Assembly (NCBI GenBank): GCA_934438085.1
Contig: CAKSBC010000006.1
Span: 55,253 to 119,252, forward strand
Direction of reading: 5' to 3'
Length of the DNA stretch: 64,000 bases
Source of the DNA: an uncultured Lachnospiraceae bacterium
GTDB lineage: Bacteria > Bacillota > Clostridia > Lachnospirales > Lachnospiraceae
Shown here: positions 9,375-18,049 of the stretch, piece after piece
Numbering within the stretch: the stretch's first letter is position 1
Layout of the letters: each line of letters begins with the position of its first letter
Made by a program: the position numbers and the translations under genes
The notes under the pieces: model-generated
The model's database searches: none
Seen by the model: the letters and a program-made list of their open reading frames with translations, nothing else
What the model was told of the DNA's origin: nothing

Positions 9375-10683
9375 TAAGGTCTGTCAGGATAACAGCTCAG
9401 TTAATAATTGCAGTCTCGGCGGTATATGCGGAGGCTGTTTTTATGTAGGGGAAACAGTGTCCGGACAGCTTGAGAAGAAAAATAACAGAGTTTACGAGCT
9501 TTTAAAGGAAGCTGCAAAAGAATTTGATTATGAATTTGAATATCAGGGGATCATAGAAAGTCCGCTGGTATTCGGATACAGAAATAAAATGGAATACAGC
9601 TTCGGAGACTGCATTAAGGGCGGCCCGCTTACACTTGGGCTTCATAAGAAAAAAAGCTTTTATGATGTAATAGACACTGACTGCTGCAAGCTTGTACATG
9701 AAGACTGCAACATTATTGTAAGAGCTGCTGCGGACTATTTCAGGCGCTCCGGAGTTACCTATAACGATAAAAAATCTCATAAGGGTTATCTCAGATATCT
9801 TATTATCAGAAGAGCAGTTAATACAGGAGAGATGCTTATCGACCTGGTGACAACATCACAAAGACCGGTAAAGGTTGAAAAGCATGCTGATATCTATGCT
9901 AAGGATCTTTATCTTGAGGATGGAAGTCTTAATCCGGAGTATAATGTGGAATTTGTTGATGAGCATACTCTTATCGAAGGCTTTAAGGAGCTCATGACAG
10001 AAGTGGCTGCCAAAGACAGCTTTGAAGGAAAGGTAATGGGAATCCTTCATACAGTTGATGATGCACTTGCGGATGCTGTAAGAAATGACGGAACCGAGCT
10101 ACTTTTCGGACAGGAATATATTACTGAGGAACTGTTGGGACTTAAGTTTAATATTACTCCGTTTTCATTTTTCCAGACGAATTCAAAGGGTGCTGAGGTC
10201 CTTTATTCTAAGGTTAGAGAGTTTATAATCGATGAACTTGATAAGGACATGACTGTGTATGATCTTTATTCCGGAACCGGAACTATCGCACAGATATTAG
10301 CCCCATGCGTCAAACATGTTACAGGCGTGGAAATAATCGAAGAGGCTGTTGAAGCAGCAAAGGTAAATGCTGCAAAGAATGGACTTAATAACTGTGATTT
10401 CATAGCAGATGATGTCTTAAAGGCACTGGATACACTGCCTGCTCCGGATATGATAGTTATTGATCCGCCGAGAGACGGTGTAAATCCTAAGGCACTCAAA
10501 AAGCTTATAGATTATGGGGTAGAATATATGCTCTATGTGAGCTGTAAGCCGGAGAGTCTTGCAAGAGACTTAGTAATGCTTCAAAGCTCAGGCTACCGCA
10601 TTGTTAAGTCTGTTGCCGTAGATCAGTTCCCTTGGACAAATAACGTAGAGACTGTGTGCTTATTAAGAAAAGCATTAGCTTGA
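9367..10683 (+). CDS. rlmD: 23S rRNA (uracil-5-)-methyltransferase, RlmD/RumA type
   Basis: SAM-dependent enzyme forming 5-methyluridine in 23S rRNA (U1939, and U747 too in the Gram-positive RlmCD variant). The N-terminal cysteine set (NCSLGGICGGC plus a Cys in DTDCCKL) fits the [4Fe-4S] cluster of this family. The Rossmann part has YDLYSGTGTIAQIL (SAM loop), VEIIEEAVEAA, IDPPRDG with the nucleophile partner motif, and the catalytic Cys in YVSCKPESLARDL near the end. I chose the ATG at 9367, overlapping the upstream stop; 9355 is an alternative adding four residues. Length is about 438. Whether it acts on one or both uridines cannot be told from sequence alone. Confidence 0.9.
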   Translation: MTDKVCQDNSSVNNCSLGGICGGCFYVGETVSGQLEKKNNRVYELLKEAAKEFDYEFEYQGIIESPLVFGYRNKMEYSFGDCIKGGPLTLGLHKKKSFYDVIDTDCCKLVHEDCNIIVRAAADYFRRSGVTYNDKKSHKGYLRYLIIRRAVNTGEMLIDLVTTSQRPVKVEKHADIYAKDLYLEDGSLNPEYNVEFVDEHTLIEGFKELMTEVAAKDSFEGKVMGILHTVDDALADAVRNDGTELLFGQEYITEELLGLKFNITPFSFFQTNSKGAEVLYSKVREFIIDELDKDMTVYDLYSGTGTIAQILAPCVKHVTGVEIIEEAVEAAKVNAAKNGLNNCDFIADDVLKALDTLPAPDMIVIDPPRDGVNPKALKKLIDYGVEYMLYVSCKPESLARDLVMLQSSGYRIVKSVAVDQFPWTNNVETVCLLRKALA

Positions 10684-10733
10684 TGAGCTTAAAGCTTAAG
10701 CATTAGTATTTGTGATTAGATAATTAAAGGCAT

Positions 10734-12359
10734 ATGGCATTAAAAACGATTGTACAACTTTATCCGATGTTTACAGTGATGTCTACAGCAGTTTTGGCAT
10801 TGCTTTTAATTATATTGGCGTTTTTAACTGTTAAAATTTATACCCAAAATGATGAATTGCAGCTTAACCTCGATAAAATGAAACGAGATAAGTATGTTCT
10901 TGACAAAATGTGCATAGATTATACAGTCGTATACTATATTGAGCTTAATTCAGGAAATTTTGAAATTTTCAAAAAAGCTGATGAATCGAATATCATCAGA
11001 GGACAAAACGCCAAGAAAGATGAGTGCAAATCTTTTGACGATTATATACGCGAATATTCTAAATACTATATTGCAGATGAGCATAGGGAAGATTTTATTA
11101 AATGGTTTTCATGTGAAAACTTGAAAAAGCAGCTTATCGATACTGACAGAGCTTCTTATGATTTCATGAGCGTTCCGAATGCGAAAGGAAAAAGATTTTT
11201 TGCAGCGCAGGCAATAAAGGTTTATTCGGATGACACTAAGTTCTATATTTTGCTCGGAGTGCGTTATATAGATGATATTATCGAAAAAGAAAAAGAGGCT
11301 CAAGGCAAACTTCAACAGGCGTTAGATCAGGCAAAGCTTGAAAATGAAATAATTTCTGCAATAAGCAAGAATTATTGTGCCATTTACAGGATCGATCTTA
11401 ATAAGGACTACTTTGAAGAAATATCTAATGATGATGAGTTTCACAGACTTACAGGTAATAATGGCTGCGCATCGGAAAAACTCTATAAGATATGCGATAC
11501 GTTGGCAGCACCGGAATATAGAGAGACACTGAGACCTTTTCTTAATATATCTACTGTAGCAGAACGTCTTAAGAATGAAGAGTATCTCGAAACAGAATAC
11601 AAAATGTGTGACAATAACTGGCACAGAATGAGGTTTATCGTCAAAAACAGAGATGATTCCGGACGAGTTACGCATGTTTTATGTACGGCGAGAAGCATAA
11701 GTGATACAAAGAGAAGAGAACAGGATCTGCATTTTGCGGCAGAAGCAGCAAAAAGGGAAGCTGAAATGAAATCTCGCTTCCTTGCAACAATGAGCCATGA
11801 TATCAGAACTCCTATCAACGGTATAATAGGTATGATAGACATGTCAGAGCAATATATCAATGATCCTGAAATGCTTTATAGTATCAGGAAGAAGGTAAGA
11901 GGTTCTTTAAATTATCTGGTATCTCTTGTAAATGATATATTAGACCTGAATAAGCTGCAGACCGGAGATCTTAAGAGTCATGACATGACTTTTGATATAG
12001 CCGAGACCATGCACAGATTAAATGTATTATATGCGCAGAAGGCCGAAGAAAAGGGTATAAAGTACAAGGTCGATTGGACTAAGGCTAATATAAAGCATCT
12101 GTATCTTATCGGAAATCCTGTATATCTTGGAAGAATTATTTCCAATATTGCCGATAATGCTATAAAATTCAGTCAGCCTGGTACTACGATAACAGTCTGG
12201 GGCAAGGAAGAATCATATGATGAGGATACCGCTCTATTCACCTTCTATTGCAAGGATCAGGGTGAGGGTATGAGAGAGGACTTTGTTAAACATGCCTTTG
12301 ATATGTTTTCTCAGGCAAATGAAACAAGCCGTACAAAGTATGAAGGTTCCTTGCAATAG
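10734..12359 (+). pseudogene. Hybrid sensor histidine kinase, N-terminal part (frameshifted)
   Basis: Membrane-anchored sensor kinase. One N-terminal transmembrane helix (about 12-35), a coiled coil, two PAS-like regions (about 55-180 and 210-330), then the dimerisation domain with phospho-acceptor His in FLATMSHDIRTPING, and the ATPase N box (NIADNAIKFSQPG) and G1 box (KDQGEGM). Reading stops at TAG 12357-12359 just after YEGS, where the G2 box GLGLA should continue. The next frame resumes with LAIVKQLADRMNG from 12350. Comparing the two frames, about 10 nt encoding most of the G2 glycines are missing. The gene therefore looks inactivated, or is a sequencing error; the remainder follows as the next entry. 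Confidence 0.85.
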
Positions 12360-12379
12360 TTAAACAGCTTGCGGACAGG

Positions 12380-12931
12380 ATGAACGGAAGCGTCGAGCTT
12401 GAAAGTGAGTTAGGAGTCGGAACCACAGCTATTATTAAACTACCGTTTAAAATAGGAAAACAGGAAGATGCGAACTGCATTGTGTCTGAAAAAAATGATT
12501 TTGAAAATGTTTCTGTAAAAGGTATCAGAACCCTGGTTGCTGAGGATAATGAACTGAATATGGAAATTGCTAAAAGTATGCTTGAACTAAACGGTCTTGA
12601 AGTTACTTGTGCTGCTGACGGACAAGAAGCGGTCGAGATCTTTAAAAATTCAGCACCCGGTTATTTTGGAGCGATTTTTATGGATATCATGATGCCGAAT
12701 ATGGATGGTCTGGAAGCTGCAAGATCCATCAGAAGTATGAAGAGAAGAGATGCAGGAGTTATCCCGATCATTGCTATGTCAGCAAATTCATTTTCTGAGG
12801 ATATAGTTGAGAGCAGATTAGCAGGAATGAATTACCACTTGTCAAAACCAATGGACAGCACAAAAATGATAAATGCACTCAAGCAGTGTATGGCATTGGA
12901 TTATAAAATGAGACTCAGAGAAGACCTTTGA
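12380..12931 (+). pseudogene. C-terminal part of the broken hybrid kinase: ATPase end plus receiver domain
   Basis: This frame starts inside the kinase ATPase domain (MNGSVELESELGVGTTAIIKLPF is the tail of HATPase_c) and continues into a receiver domain: acidic pocket VAEDNELN, phospho-acceptor Asp in FMDIMMPNMDG, Ser in MSANSFS and Lys in LSKPMD. In an intact gene it would be residues of one roughly 730-residue protein with the preceding entry. The ATG at 12380 is an internal Met without an evident RBS, so separate expression of a free receiver is possible but not supported. No DNA-binding output domain is present, and no separate partner regulator lies nearby. Confidence 0.8.
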
Positions 12932-12994
12932 TAGCCTGAATAAAGGAAGAAACTACTAATAAGTATTATGAAGAAAAAAATCAGTTAAAGATAA

Positions 12995-13948
12995 ATGAGA
13001 TCCATCGGTAAAAATAAGAACAAAGGCTTTACTCTGGCTGAGCTTTTGATCGTAATAACGATCATTGGCGTTCTTATTGCGTTTATAATACCTGTTATAG
13101 CTAACAAAATCGAAAAAAGCCGTGAAGCTGTAGATATTGCAAATGTTAGATCGGCATATGCGGAAGTAATGTCAAATGTCATTACCGAAAATGACACAGA
13201 TTCTTCAAGAATTGTGAAATTAAAACAGAAGAAGGATGATTGGCAGACTGATCCGGTAACTATTGCAGGAATTACCCATCATAAAGGAGATACTGATAAT
13301 GTAAATTGGAAGGGAATTCCTGTTGCAAACGGGGAATGTGAGATTTCATATGACAAAACTAACGGGATATGCTTTTATTGGAAGAATTCCGGAGGCTCTG
13401 AAGGTGGTGGCGGAAGCTCAAGCACTTCTCCGAATATAAATTTTAAGGTGAATGATCTGCACGAACCATTGGACAATACGGATCTTATGAATAATTTAGC
13501 AACTGCAGGAAATACACGCTTTGAAATTGATTCAAAATGTCCTTCATCGTCAATGCTTGGACAGGTTGAGGCACAGATCGGAGAGGACAGTTTACTGAAA
13601 TGCGGAACCTGGGCATATCTTGGAAGTACAACGGAAAACACAAAAAGATATTTGTTCTGGACATCGGTTGATACAAATAAAGTAGGCGCAGGTAATAAAA
13701 TTCCGATTATAGTAAGCAAAGGCGGGGGCGGCTATTACATAGCAGAGTCCAAAACAGCTGAGCGAACTGATAAAAACGGCAATATATATGTTGCAATTGC
13801 CGACCATATATATAATGAATATGGATTTTCATCCTATACTAAAGGTAAAAGATATGATTCCCTTGATGATGCGTATGCAGCATATACAAAGCTGATTACT
13901 GACGGAGCATATAATAAGTATAAAGACACATTACCGGTAAAAAAATGA
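12995..13948 (+). CDS. Type IV prepilin-like protein with large C-terminal domain
   Basis: Class III-type signal: a short basic leader (MRSIGKNKNKG), cleavage expected after Gly11, then FTLAELLIVITIIGVLIAFI with mature Phe1 (N-methylation) and Glu5, as in type IV pilins and pseudopilins. The alpha1 region is followed by a globular part (about 40-125), a Gly/Ser linker (SEGGGGSSSTS, about 130-140) and a second domain to residue 317. No pilus ATPase, platform protein or prepilin peptidase is in the window, so assembly genes must lie elsewhere. The RBS is weak. It ends at a clear terminator. The broken sensor kinase directly upstream may once have controlled it, though nothing here proves this. 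Confidence 0.8.
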   Translation: MRSIGKNKNKGFTLAELLIVITIIGVLIAFIIPVIANKIEKSREAVDIANVRSAYAEVMSNVITENDTDSSRIVKLKQKKDDWQTDPVTIAGITHHKGDTDNVNWKGIPVANGECEISYDKTNGICFYWKNSGGSEGGGGSSSTSPNINFKVNDLHEPLDNTDLMNNLATAGNTRFEIDSKCPSSSMLGQVEAQIGEDSLLKCGTWAYLGSTTENTKRYLFWTSVDTNKVGAGNKIPIIVSKGGGGYYIAESKTAERTDKNGNIYVAIADHIYNEYGFSSYTKGKRYDSLDDAYAAYTKLITDGAYNKYKDTLPVKK

Positions 13949-13952
13949 GAAC

Positions 13953-14012
13953 ATCGTCCTGATACACTCAAAGTATTATCATACTAAAGAGGTGTGTTCA
14001 GGGCGATTTTTT
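13953..14012 (+). terminator. Rho-independent terminator after the prepilin gene
   Basis: ATCGTCCTGA-ACAC pairs with GTGT-TCAGGGCGAT (one G-T pair and a one-base bulge), followed by TTTTTT. Confidence 0.85.
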
Positions 14013-14086
14013 ATTATTAGCAATTTAGTCAATTGAATAAATCCCATAATAAGCAAAATGCATGACACATTTAGAAACAAACGCAA

Positions 14087-14104
14087 CTAAACGCGAGCGT
14101 TTAG
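14087..14104. promoter_or_regulatory. Perfect 18-bp palindrome, candidate operator
   Basis: CTAAACGC-GA-GCGTTTAG is a perfect inverted repeat in the 730-nt gap between the prepilin and permease genes. TTTAG occurs again nearby (CATTTAG at about 14068, GTTTAGTG at about 14131 and 14212), suggesting extra half-sites. No T-run follows, so it is not a terminator. The rest of 14013-14372 is AT-rich with no ORF that I can support. Confidence 0.45.
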
Positions 14105-14372
14105 CACGAATATTGCAAAAACAGCATACGTGTTTAGTGCACCTTTACAATAAGTTAAGCAAAGCTGATGTATAAGTGGGAATCAGGTGTTTTATAGAAT
14201 CTATAATTATGTTTAGTGAGTTAAAGAAATATTGATAACAATAAAAAATATAATCTAAATAAATCTTAACTAAAAATTTGCCTTTATTAAGAAGAAAAAA
14301 CTTGAATTGTTCAGAATGACCAATAGATTCAATAATTCGATGTGCCATTTGTACAAAATTGCATTTTTGGTG

Positions 14373-14401
14373 TTGACTTTGATCTCAAATTGTTTTAACG
14401 T
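14373..14401 (+). promoter_or_regulatory. Possible promoter of the riboswitch transcript
   Basis: TTGACT at 14373-14378 and, 17 nt later, TAACGT at 14396-14401. The -35 is good and the -10 is poor, but the position just ahead of the riboswitch is right. Confidence 0.35.
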
Positions 14402-14420
14402 AAAGACAACAACAGAACAC

Positions 14421-14592
14421 GAGGTCGATGACATTCTGAGACGTAACACAGACCGAAGCGTGAAGGCATCATAAAATGCGAAGGTGATGCTGAAAATGAC
14501 AGGTAAAAATAAGGATGTCGGACTCAACTTTGGAGAGACCACAAAATGTGGCGCCAACGAGGCTATAACCAACAGGCAAAAGGACAGAGAAC
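14421..14592 (+). promoter_or_regulatory. Tandem glycine riboswitch
   Basis: The second aptamer (about 14524-14592) carries near-consensus glycine riboswitch blocks: CAACTTTGGAGAG at its 5' side, GGCGCC in the middle and CAGGCAAAAGGACAGAGAAC at its 3' side. The first aptamer (about 14425-14520) is more diverged, but has ACCGAAG, GCGAAGG and CAGGTAAAA blocks, with GACAT (14430-14434) and ATGTC (14515-14519) able to close it. A short linker joins the two, as in cooperative tandem aptamers. The 3' end overlaps the next terminator, so ligand binding should prevent termination (ON switch). Controlled genes: the permease at 14743 and probably the two enzyme genes after it. Confidence 0.82.
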
Positions 14593-14630
14593 TCATCGCA
14601 ATATAAATGGGTTCGTATGTCTTTTTTTTT
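14583..14630 (+). terminator. Riboswitch expression-platform terminator
   Basis: GACA (14583-14586) and GAACTCAT (14589-14596) pair with ATGGGTTC (14607-14614) and TGTC (14618-14621), followed by nine T. The left arm consists of the 3' consensus of the second aptamer, so aptamer and terminator exclude each other. Confidence 0.8.
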
Positions 14631-14742
14631 GCGCCATAAGTGTTCAACATTGCATACCGCAGTGTACGAATAAAGATAAATCCAAGATGAAAGGAGTGAA
14701 AATAAAGTAGTTTTTTAAGCTTGAATTTATTGGAGGTTTGTT

Positions 14743-16455
14743 ATGGGTGAAGAAAGAGGAACAGAATCCTTAAAGAAAACGAAAATGACGACGTTTGGTG
14801 TTGTCGCATTGATTTACTCCTTCGTTGCGGCTGGTGCTTTCGGTATTGAGGAAGCTATTTCAGCCAGTGGTCCTGGATTAACAATCGCGATGCTCCTGAT
14901 TTTCCCATTCATCTGGTCATTCCCACTTTGTGAGATGGTCGGAGAGTTGGGATCAATATTCCCTAACGAGGGTGGTGTTTATGCATGGGGCCGTGCAGCA
15001 TTCGGAGAGTTCTGGGGCTGGCAGGTCGGCTGGTGGTCAGGTGCAAGTACATGGGTTTGTCAGGCACAGTACACAGCACTTGTTGCAGGTTATGCAGCTA
15101 AGATCATCGAGCTTACACCTTCACAGGAGTATATGATCAAGATCGGAGTAGTTGTTGTATTCACAATTATCAATATTATCGGTCTTGACTGGCTTGAGAA
15201 GCTTGAGACAGTATTCAACGTAGCTGTCTTCGTAGCATTCGCAGCTGTAGCTGTAGTCGGTTTCATGAATTGGCATTACAACCCAATTGAGCCATTCTGC
15301 AATCCGGAAATGGGAATGTTCGGTTCAGCAGGTGAGGGTGTTGCAATCATCATTTGGATGTACTGCGGATATGAGTGTATGTCCAATATGGCCGGAGAGA
15401 TGGAAAATCCACAGATCATCCCGAAGGCAATGAGAATATCTCAGCCGCTTATCGCTCTTACATATGTTCTTCCTACTCTTGCAGCACTTGCAGCAATCGG
15501 TCAGTGGGATGCATGGTCAACAGATCAGGGCGCAGGCATGGTTGGATACGCAGACGTTCTTATTCAGTATGTAGGTCAGTGGGCAGGTGTGCTCTTCGTA
15601 ATTATAGCAATTATTTCTAACATGGGAATTTTCTGTTCTTACATTGCACACGGTTCAAGAGCATTCTTCGTTATGGCTGACGATGACATGTTCCCTAAGG
15701 CACTCTGCAAGGTTGATAAGAGAGGTATTCCAACATTATCAATTTTGATCCTTGCTGTATTTACAGTTATCTGCTGTAAGTTTGACTTTACAACACTTGT
15801 TATGGCTGCTACTCCTATACAGCTTTATCTCTACCTTCTTATGGTAGCTTGTATCTTCAAGGTTAGAAAGATGTATCCGGTTGAGGGCAGAAGAAAGATG
15901 GGTCTTACAGTTATGCCTGGAGGTAACATCGGACTTACATTCCTTTCAGCATGTGTTATCTTGATTTGTATGTTTGCTATCTATGCAAATGGTACAGATT
16001 ACTTCGTAACAGGTTATGTAGTTCTTGGACTTGGTCTTGTAATGTACGTTGCTTTCAAGTGGCTTTACAAGGGTGACTTCAAGAAGGATCCGGTAGCATT
16101 TCCGCTCAACCAGACAACAAAGCTTGGTGTCGGTGATATGAGGGATATCGGAGTATACACTCTTTTAGTAGGACTTATGTCATTAGTTGGTTATGTATTC
16201 CTTCTCTTCTATGAAGGTGAGGAAGCATATGAATACTACCTTGAAGAGTACGGAACAGGTCTTTTCAGTAACTATGGTGCTATGATGCACATCGTACTTG
16301 GTCTTGGAATCGTACTTACAATAGTAGGTTTCGCACTTTACAAGTATGGTATGAAGACTGAGGGCGCTCAGATCGCTGATCTTGCAAAGGCAAGAAAGGA
16401 AAGACTTGATGAGGAACTTAAAGAGCTTATCGGCGGAGTTCCTGGACAGGATTGA
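14743..16455 (+). CDS. APC-family amino acid permease
   Basis: Polytopic transporter (about 12-14 hydrophobic helices over 570 residues) of the amino acid-polyamine-organocation superfamily, closest in look to the glutamate:GABA antiporter-like branch. The N-terminal basic tail leads into the first helix with GAFGIEEAIS, where the unwound Gly-rich substrate loop of APC proteins lies. FPNEGGVYAWGRAAFGEFWGW and IIWMYCGYECMSNMAGEMENP are family hallmarks. A charged cytoplasmic tail of about 35 residues ends it. RBS TTGGAGG is 8 nt upstream. It is the first gene behind the glycine riboswitch, which suggests glycine or a glycine-related compound as substrate, but the substrate is not readable from sequence. 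Lys/Glu codons are almost all AAG/GAG, unlike many neighbours, which hints at high expression. Confidence 0.88.
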   Translation: MGEERGTESLKKTKMTTFGVVALIYSFVAAGAFGIEEAISASGPGLTIAMLLIFPFIWSFPLCEMVGELGSIFPNEGGVYAWGRAAFGEFWGWQVGWWSGASTWVCQAQYTALVAGYAAKIIELTPSQEYMIKIGVVVVFTIINIIGLDWLEKLETVFNVAVFVAFAAVAVVGFMNWHYNPIEPFCNPEMGMFGSAGEGVAIIIWMYCGYECMSNMAGEMENPQIIPKAMRISQPLIALTYVLPTLAALAAIGQWDAWSTDQGAGMVGYADVLIQYVGQWAGVLFVIIAIISNMGIFCSYIAHGSRAFFVMADDDMFPKALCKVDKRGIPTLSILILAVFTVICCKFDFTTLVMAATPIQLYLYLLMVACIFKVRKMYPVEGRRKMGLTVMPGGNIGLTFLSACVILICMFAIYANGTDYFVTGYVVLGLGLVMYVAFKWLYKGDFKKDPVAFPLNQTTKLGVGDMRDIGVYTLLVGLMSLVGYVFLLFYEGEEAYEYYLEEYGTGLFSNYGAMMHIVLGLGIVLTIVGFALYKYGMKTEGAQIADLAKARKERLDEELKELIGGVPGQD

Positions 16456-16542
16456 TGTCAGTGCTTAAGGCATTAACATTTTAATATGAAACAGTTTAAA
16501 ATTTAGCCTGAGAAGGCGTTTAATATCTAAAGGAGGATTTCC

Positions 16543-17814
16543 ATGAAAAAGGTAATGGTTTGCGGTTGTGGTGCTCAGGGTTCTACAATATGCAGAAGAC
16601 TTGATGAAGAGCCAAACATTGAAGAGGTAGTATGTGCCGATTATAGCCTTGCTGCAGCTGAAGCTGTTTGTAAGCTTATGAAGAAGGGTACACCTAAGCA
16701 GGTTAACGCTGCTAATGTTGATGAGATCGTTAAGGCTGCTGAAGGCTGTGAGCTTATCGTAAACGTTATGCCTCTTGATTTCGGTGTAAACGTATTACAC
16801 GCTGCTATACAGAACAAGTGCTGCTATCAGGACCTCTCAGCTTGTGAGAATATCACAGAGGTTATGGATGTAGATGAGTATGATCGTTGGATCGCTGGTA
16901 TCAAGTGCATGTATGAGACATACGGCGCAAAGTTCGCTGAGAACAACACAACAGCTCTTATTGGTACCGGATCAGCTCCTGGTGTTATGTGCATCATGGC
17001 TCGTAAGGCTGTTAATGAGCTTGACGAGTGTGATACAATCGCTATGTATGTTTACGAGGGCGTTATCTCTAAGAGATTCATCCCATTCTGGTGGTCACCA
17101 GTCGTTGCTCTTTGCGACATGGAAGAGGATGCATACGCATTCGAGAATGGTGAGCAGATCAGAACAACTCCATTCTCAAGACCTGTTACAAAGTATTGGC
17201 CTGAGTATGACTACAAGCCTGTAACACTTGTAGAGCACGCTCATGATGAGCCTGTTTACATTGGATTCAACAGAGAAAAGTACTTCAAGGGCTGCAAGAA
17301 CGCATACTTCAAGTACGGCGGATCAGGAATCGAGTTCGCAAGACCTCTTAAGGATGCCGGACTTCTTCACCACGAGCCAGAGATGTTCGACGGACACGAG
17401 ATCGTTCCTTTCGATTTTGTTATGAAGCACATCCCAGCAGCTCCAAAGGATCCTGAGGTTATCAAGGCAATCATCGACGAAGGCATCATCGAGGATGGCG
17501 GAGCATTCGTATGTGAGGCTTATGGTAAGAGAAACGGCAGAGACGTAATGGTTGACCTTCACGTTTCAGCTCCTGGACTTATCGATTCTTATAACAGAGC
17601 AAAGATGACAGGTGAGATGTACCTTACAGGACAGGGCGCATTCCTCTTCACAAAGCTCTTCGTTAACGATATGATCACACAGAAGGGTCTTATTTCTTCT
17701 GATATGATGGATGACAAGCAGGTTGAGCAGTACCTTGAGTGGGCTCACGAGCTTGATATCACATACACAATCGATATCTATGAGAACCGTTACTACAAGG
17801 AGGACGAGGTTTAA
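16543..17814 (+). CDS. Saccharopine dehydrogenase-like NAD(P) oxidoreductase, substrate unknown
   Basis: N-terminal Rossmann fold with GCGAQGSTIC (dinucleotide loop, residues 8-17) and an acidic residue after beta2 (VVCADYS), then the saccharopine-dehydrogenase arrangement: VNVMPLDFGVNVLHAAI, CCYQDLS, and GTGSAPGVMCIMARKA, before an inserted catalytic domain and a C-terminal return to the core. Relatives include lysine 6-dehydrogenase, carboxynorspermidine dehydrogenase and saccharopine reductase, which form or break C-N bonds at an aldehyde or keto carbon. Length 423 suits this group. RBS AAAGGAGG is present. It lies between the permease and an aldehyde dehydrogenase, so the likely reaction interconverts an amino compound and an aldehyde. 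Codon use is strongly AAG/GAG-biased like its neighbours. Confidence 0.82.
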   Translation: MKKVMVCGCGAQGSTICRRLDEEPNIEEVVCADYSLAAAEAVCKLMKKGTPKQVNAANVDEIVKAAEGCELIVNVMPLDFGVNVLHAAIQNKCCYQDLSACENITEVMDVDEYDRWIAGIKCMYETYGAKFAENNTTALIGTGSAPGVMCIMARKAVNELDECDTIAMYVYEGVISKRFIPFWWSPVVALCDMEEDAYAFENGEQIRTTPFSRPVTKYWPEYDYKPVTLVEHAHDEPVYIGFNREKYFKGCKNAYFKYGGSGIEFARPLKDAGLLHHEPEMFDGHEIVPFDFVMKHIPAAPKDPEVIKAIIDEGIIEDGGAFVCEAYGKRNGRDVMVDLHVSAPGLIDSYNRAKMTGEMYLTGQGAFLFTKLFVNDMITQKGLISSDMMDDKQVEQYLEWAHELDITYTIDIYENRYYKEDEV

Positions 17815-17838
17815 TTAACCAGCCCCTAACAATCGAGT

Positions 17839-17898
17839 AAATTAAGAATCTGAATTGCCATTGCTCTCCAACCTGAAGCATAGTTCGATTCTTGATTT
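17839..17898 (+). other. Stem-loop in the dehydrogenase intergenic leader
   Basis: AAATTAAGAATC (17839-17850) pairs with GATTCTTGATTT (17887-17898) with one mismatch, and GAA/TTC extends it inward. There is no T-run, so this is a structured RNA segment, not a terminator. Confidence 0.5.
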
Positions 17899-17905
17899 AA
17901 ATATA

Positions 17906-17969
17906 AAAGTTATGCGGCTGTCCCATTCTTCCCCTTAACTTGGGGCAGCCGGCATGACATAATAACTTT
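17906..17969 (+). other. Long stable stem-loop upstream of the aldehyde dehydrogenase
   Basis: AAAGTTAT...GGCTGTCCC pairs with GGGGCAGCC...ATAACTTT in two stacked parts. No T-run follows. Together with the preceding stem it fills the 235-nt gap between the two enzyme genes and may be an mRNA processing or stability element, or part of a second regulatory RNA. Confidence 0.55.
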
Positions 17970-18049
17970 CGAATACTTGGTGTACTGCAGCTGTTATAGG
18001 TTACAGTCATCTTATATATATTTCAAAATTCTAAGGAGATAGAAACATC

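Noticed and set aside
14421..14630. Lysine riboswitch, suggested by the saccharopine-dehydrogenase-like gene
   Set aside because: The lysine aptamer blocks are absent, while CAGGCAAAAGGACAGAG and GGAGAG match the glycine class.
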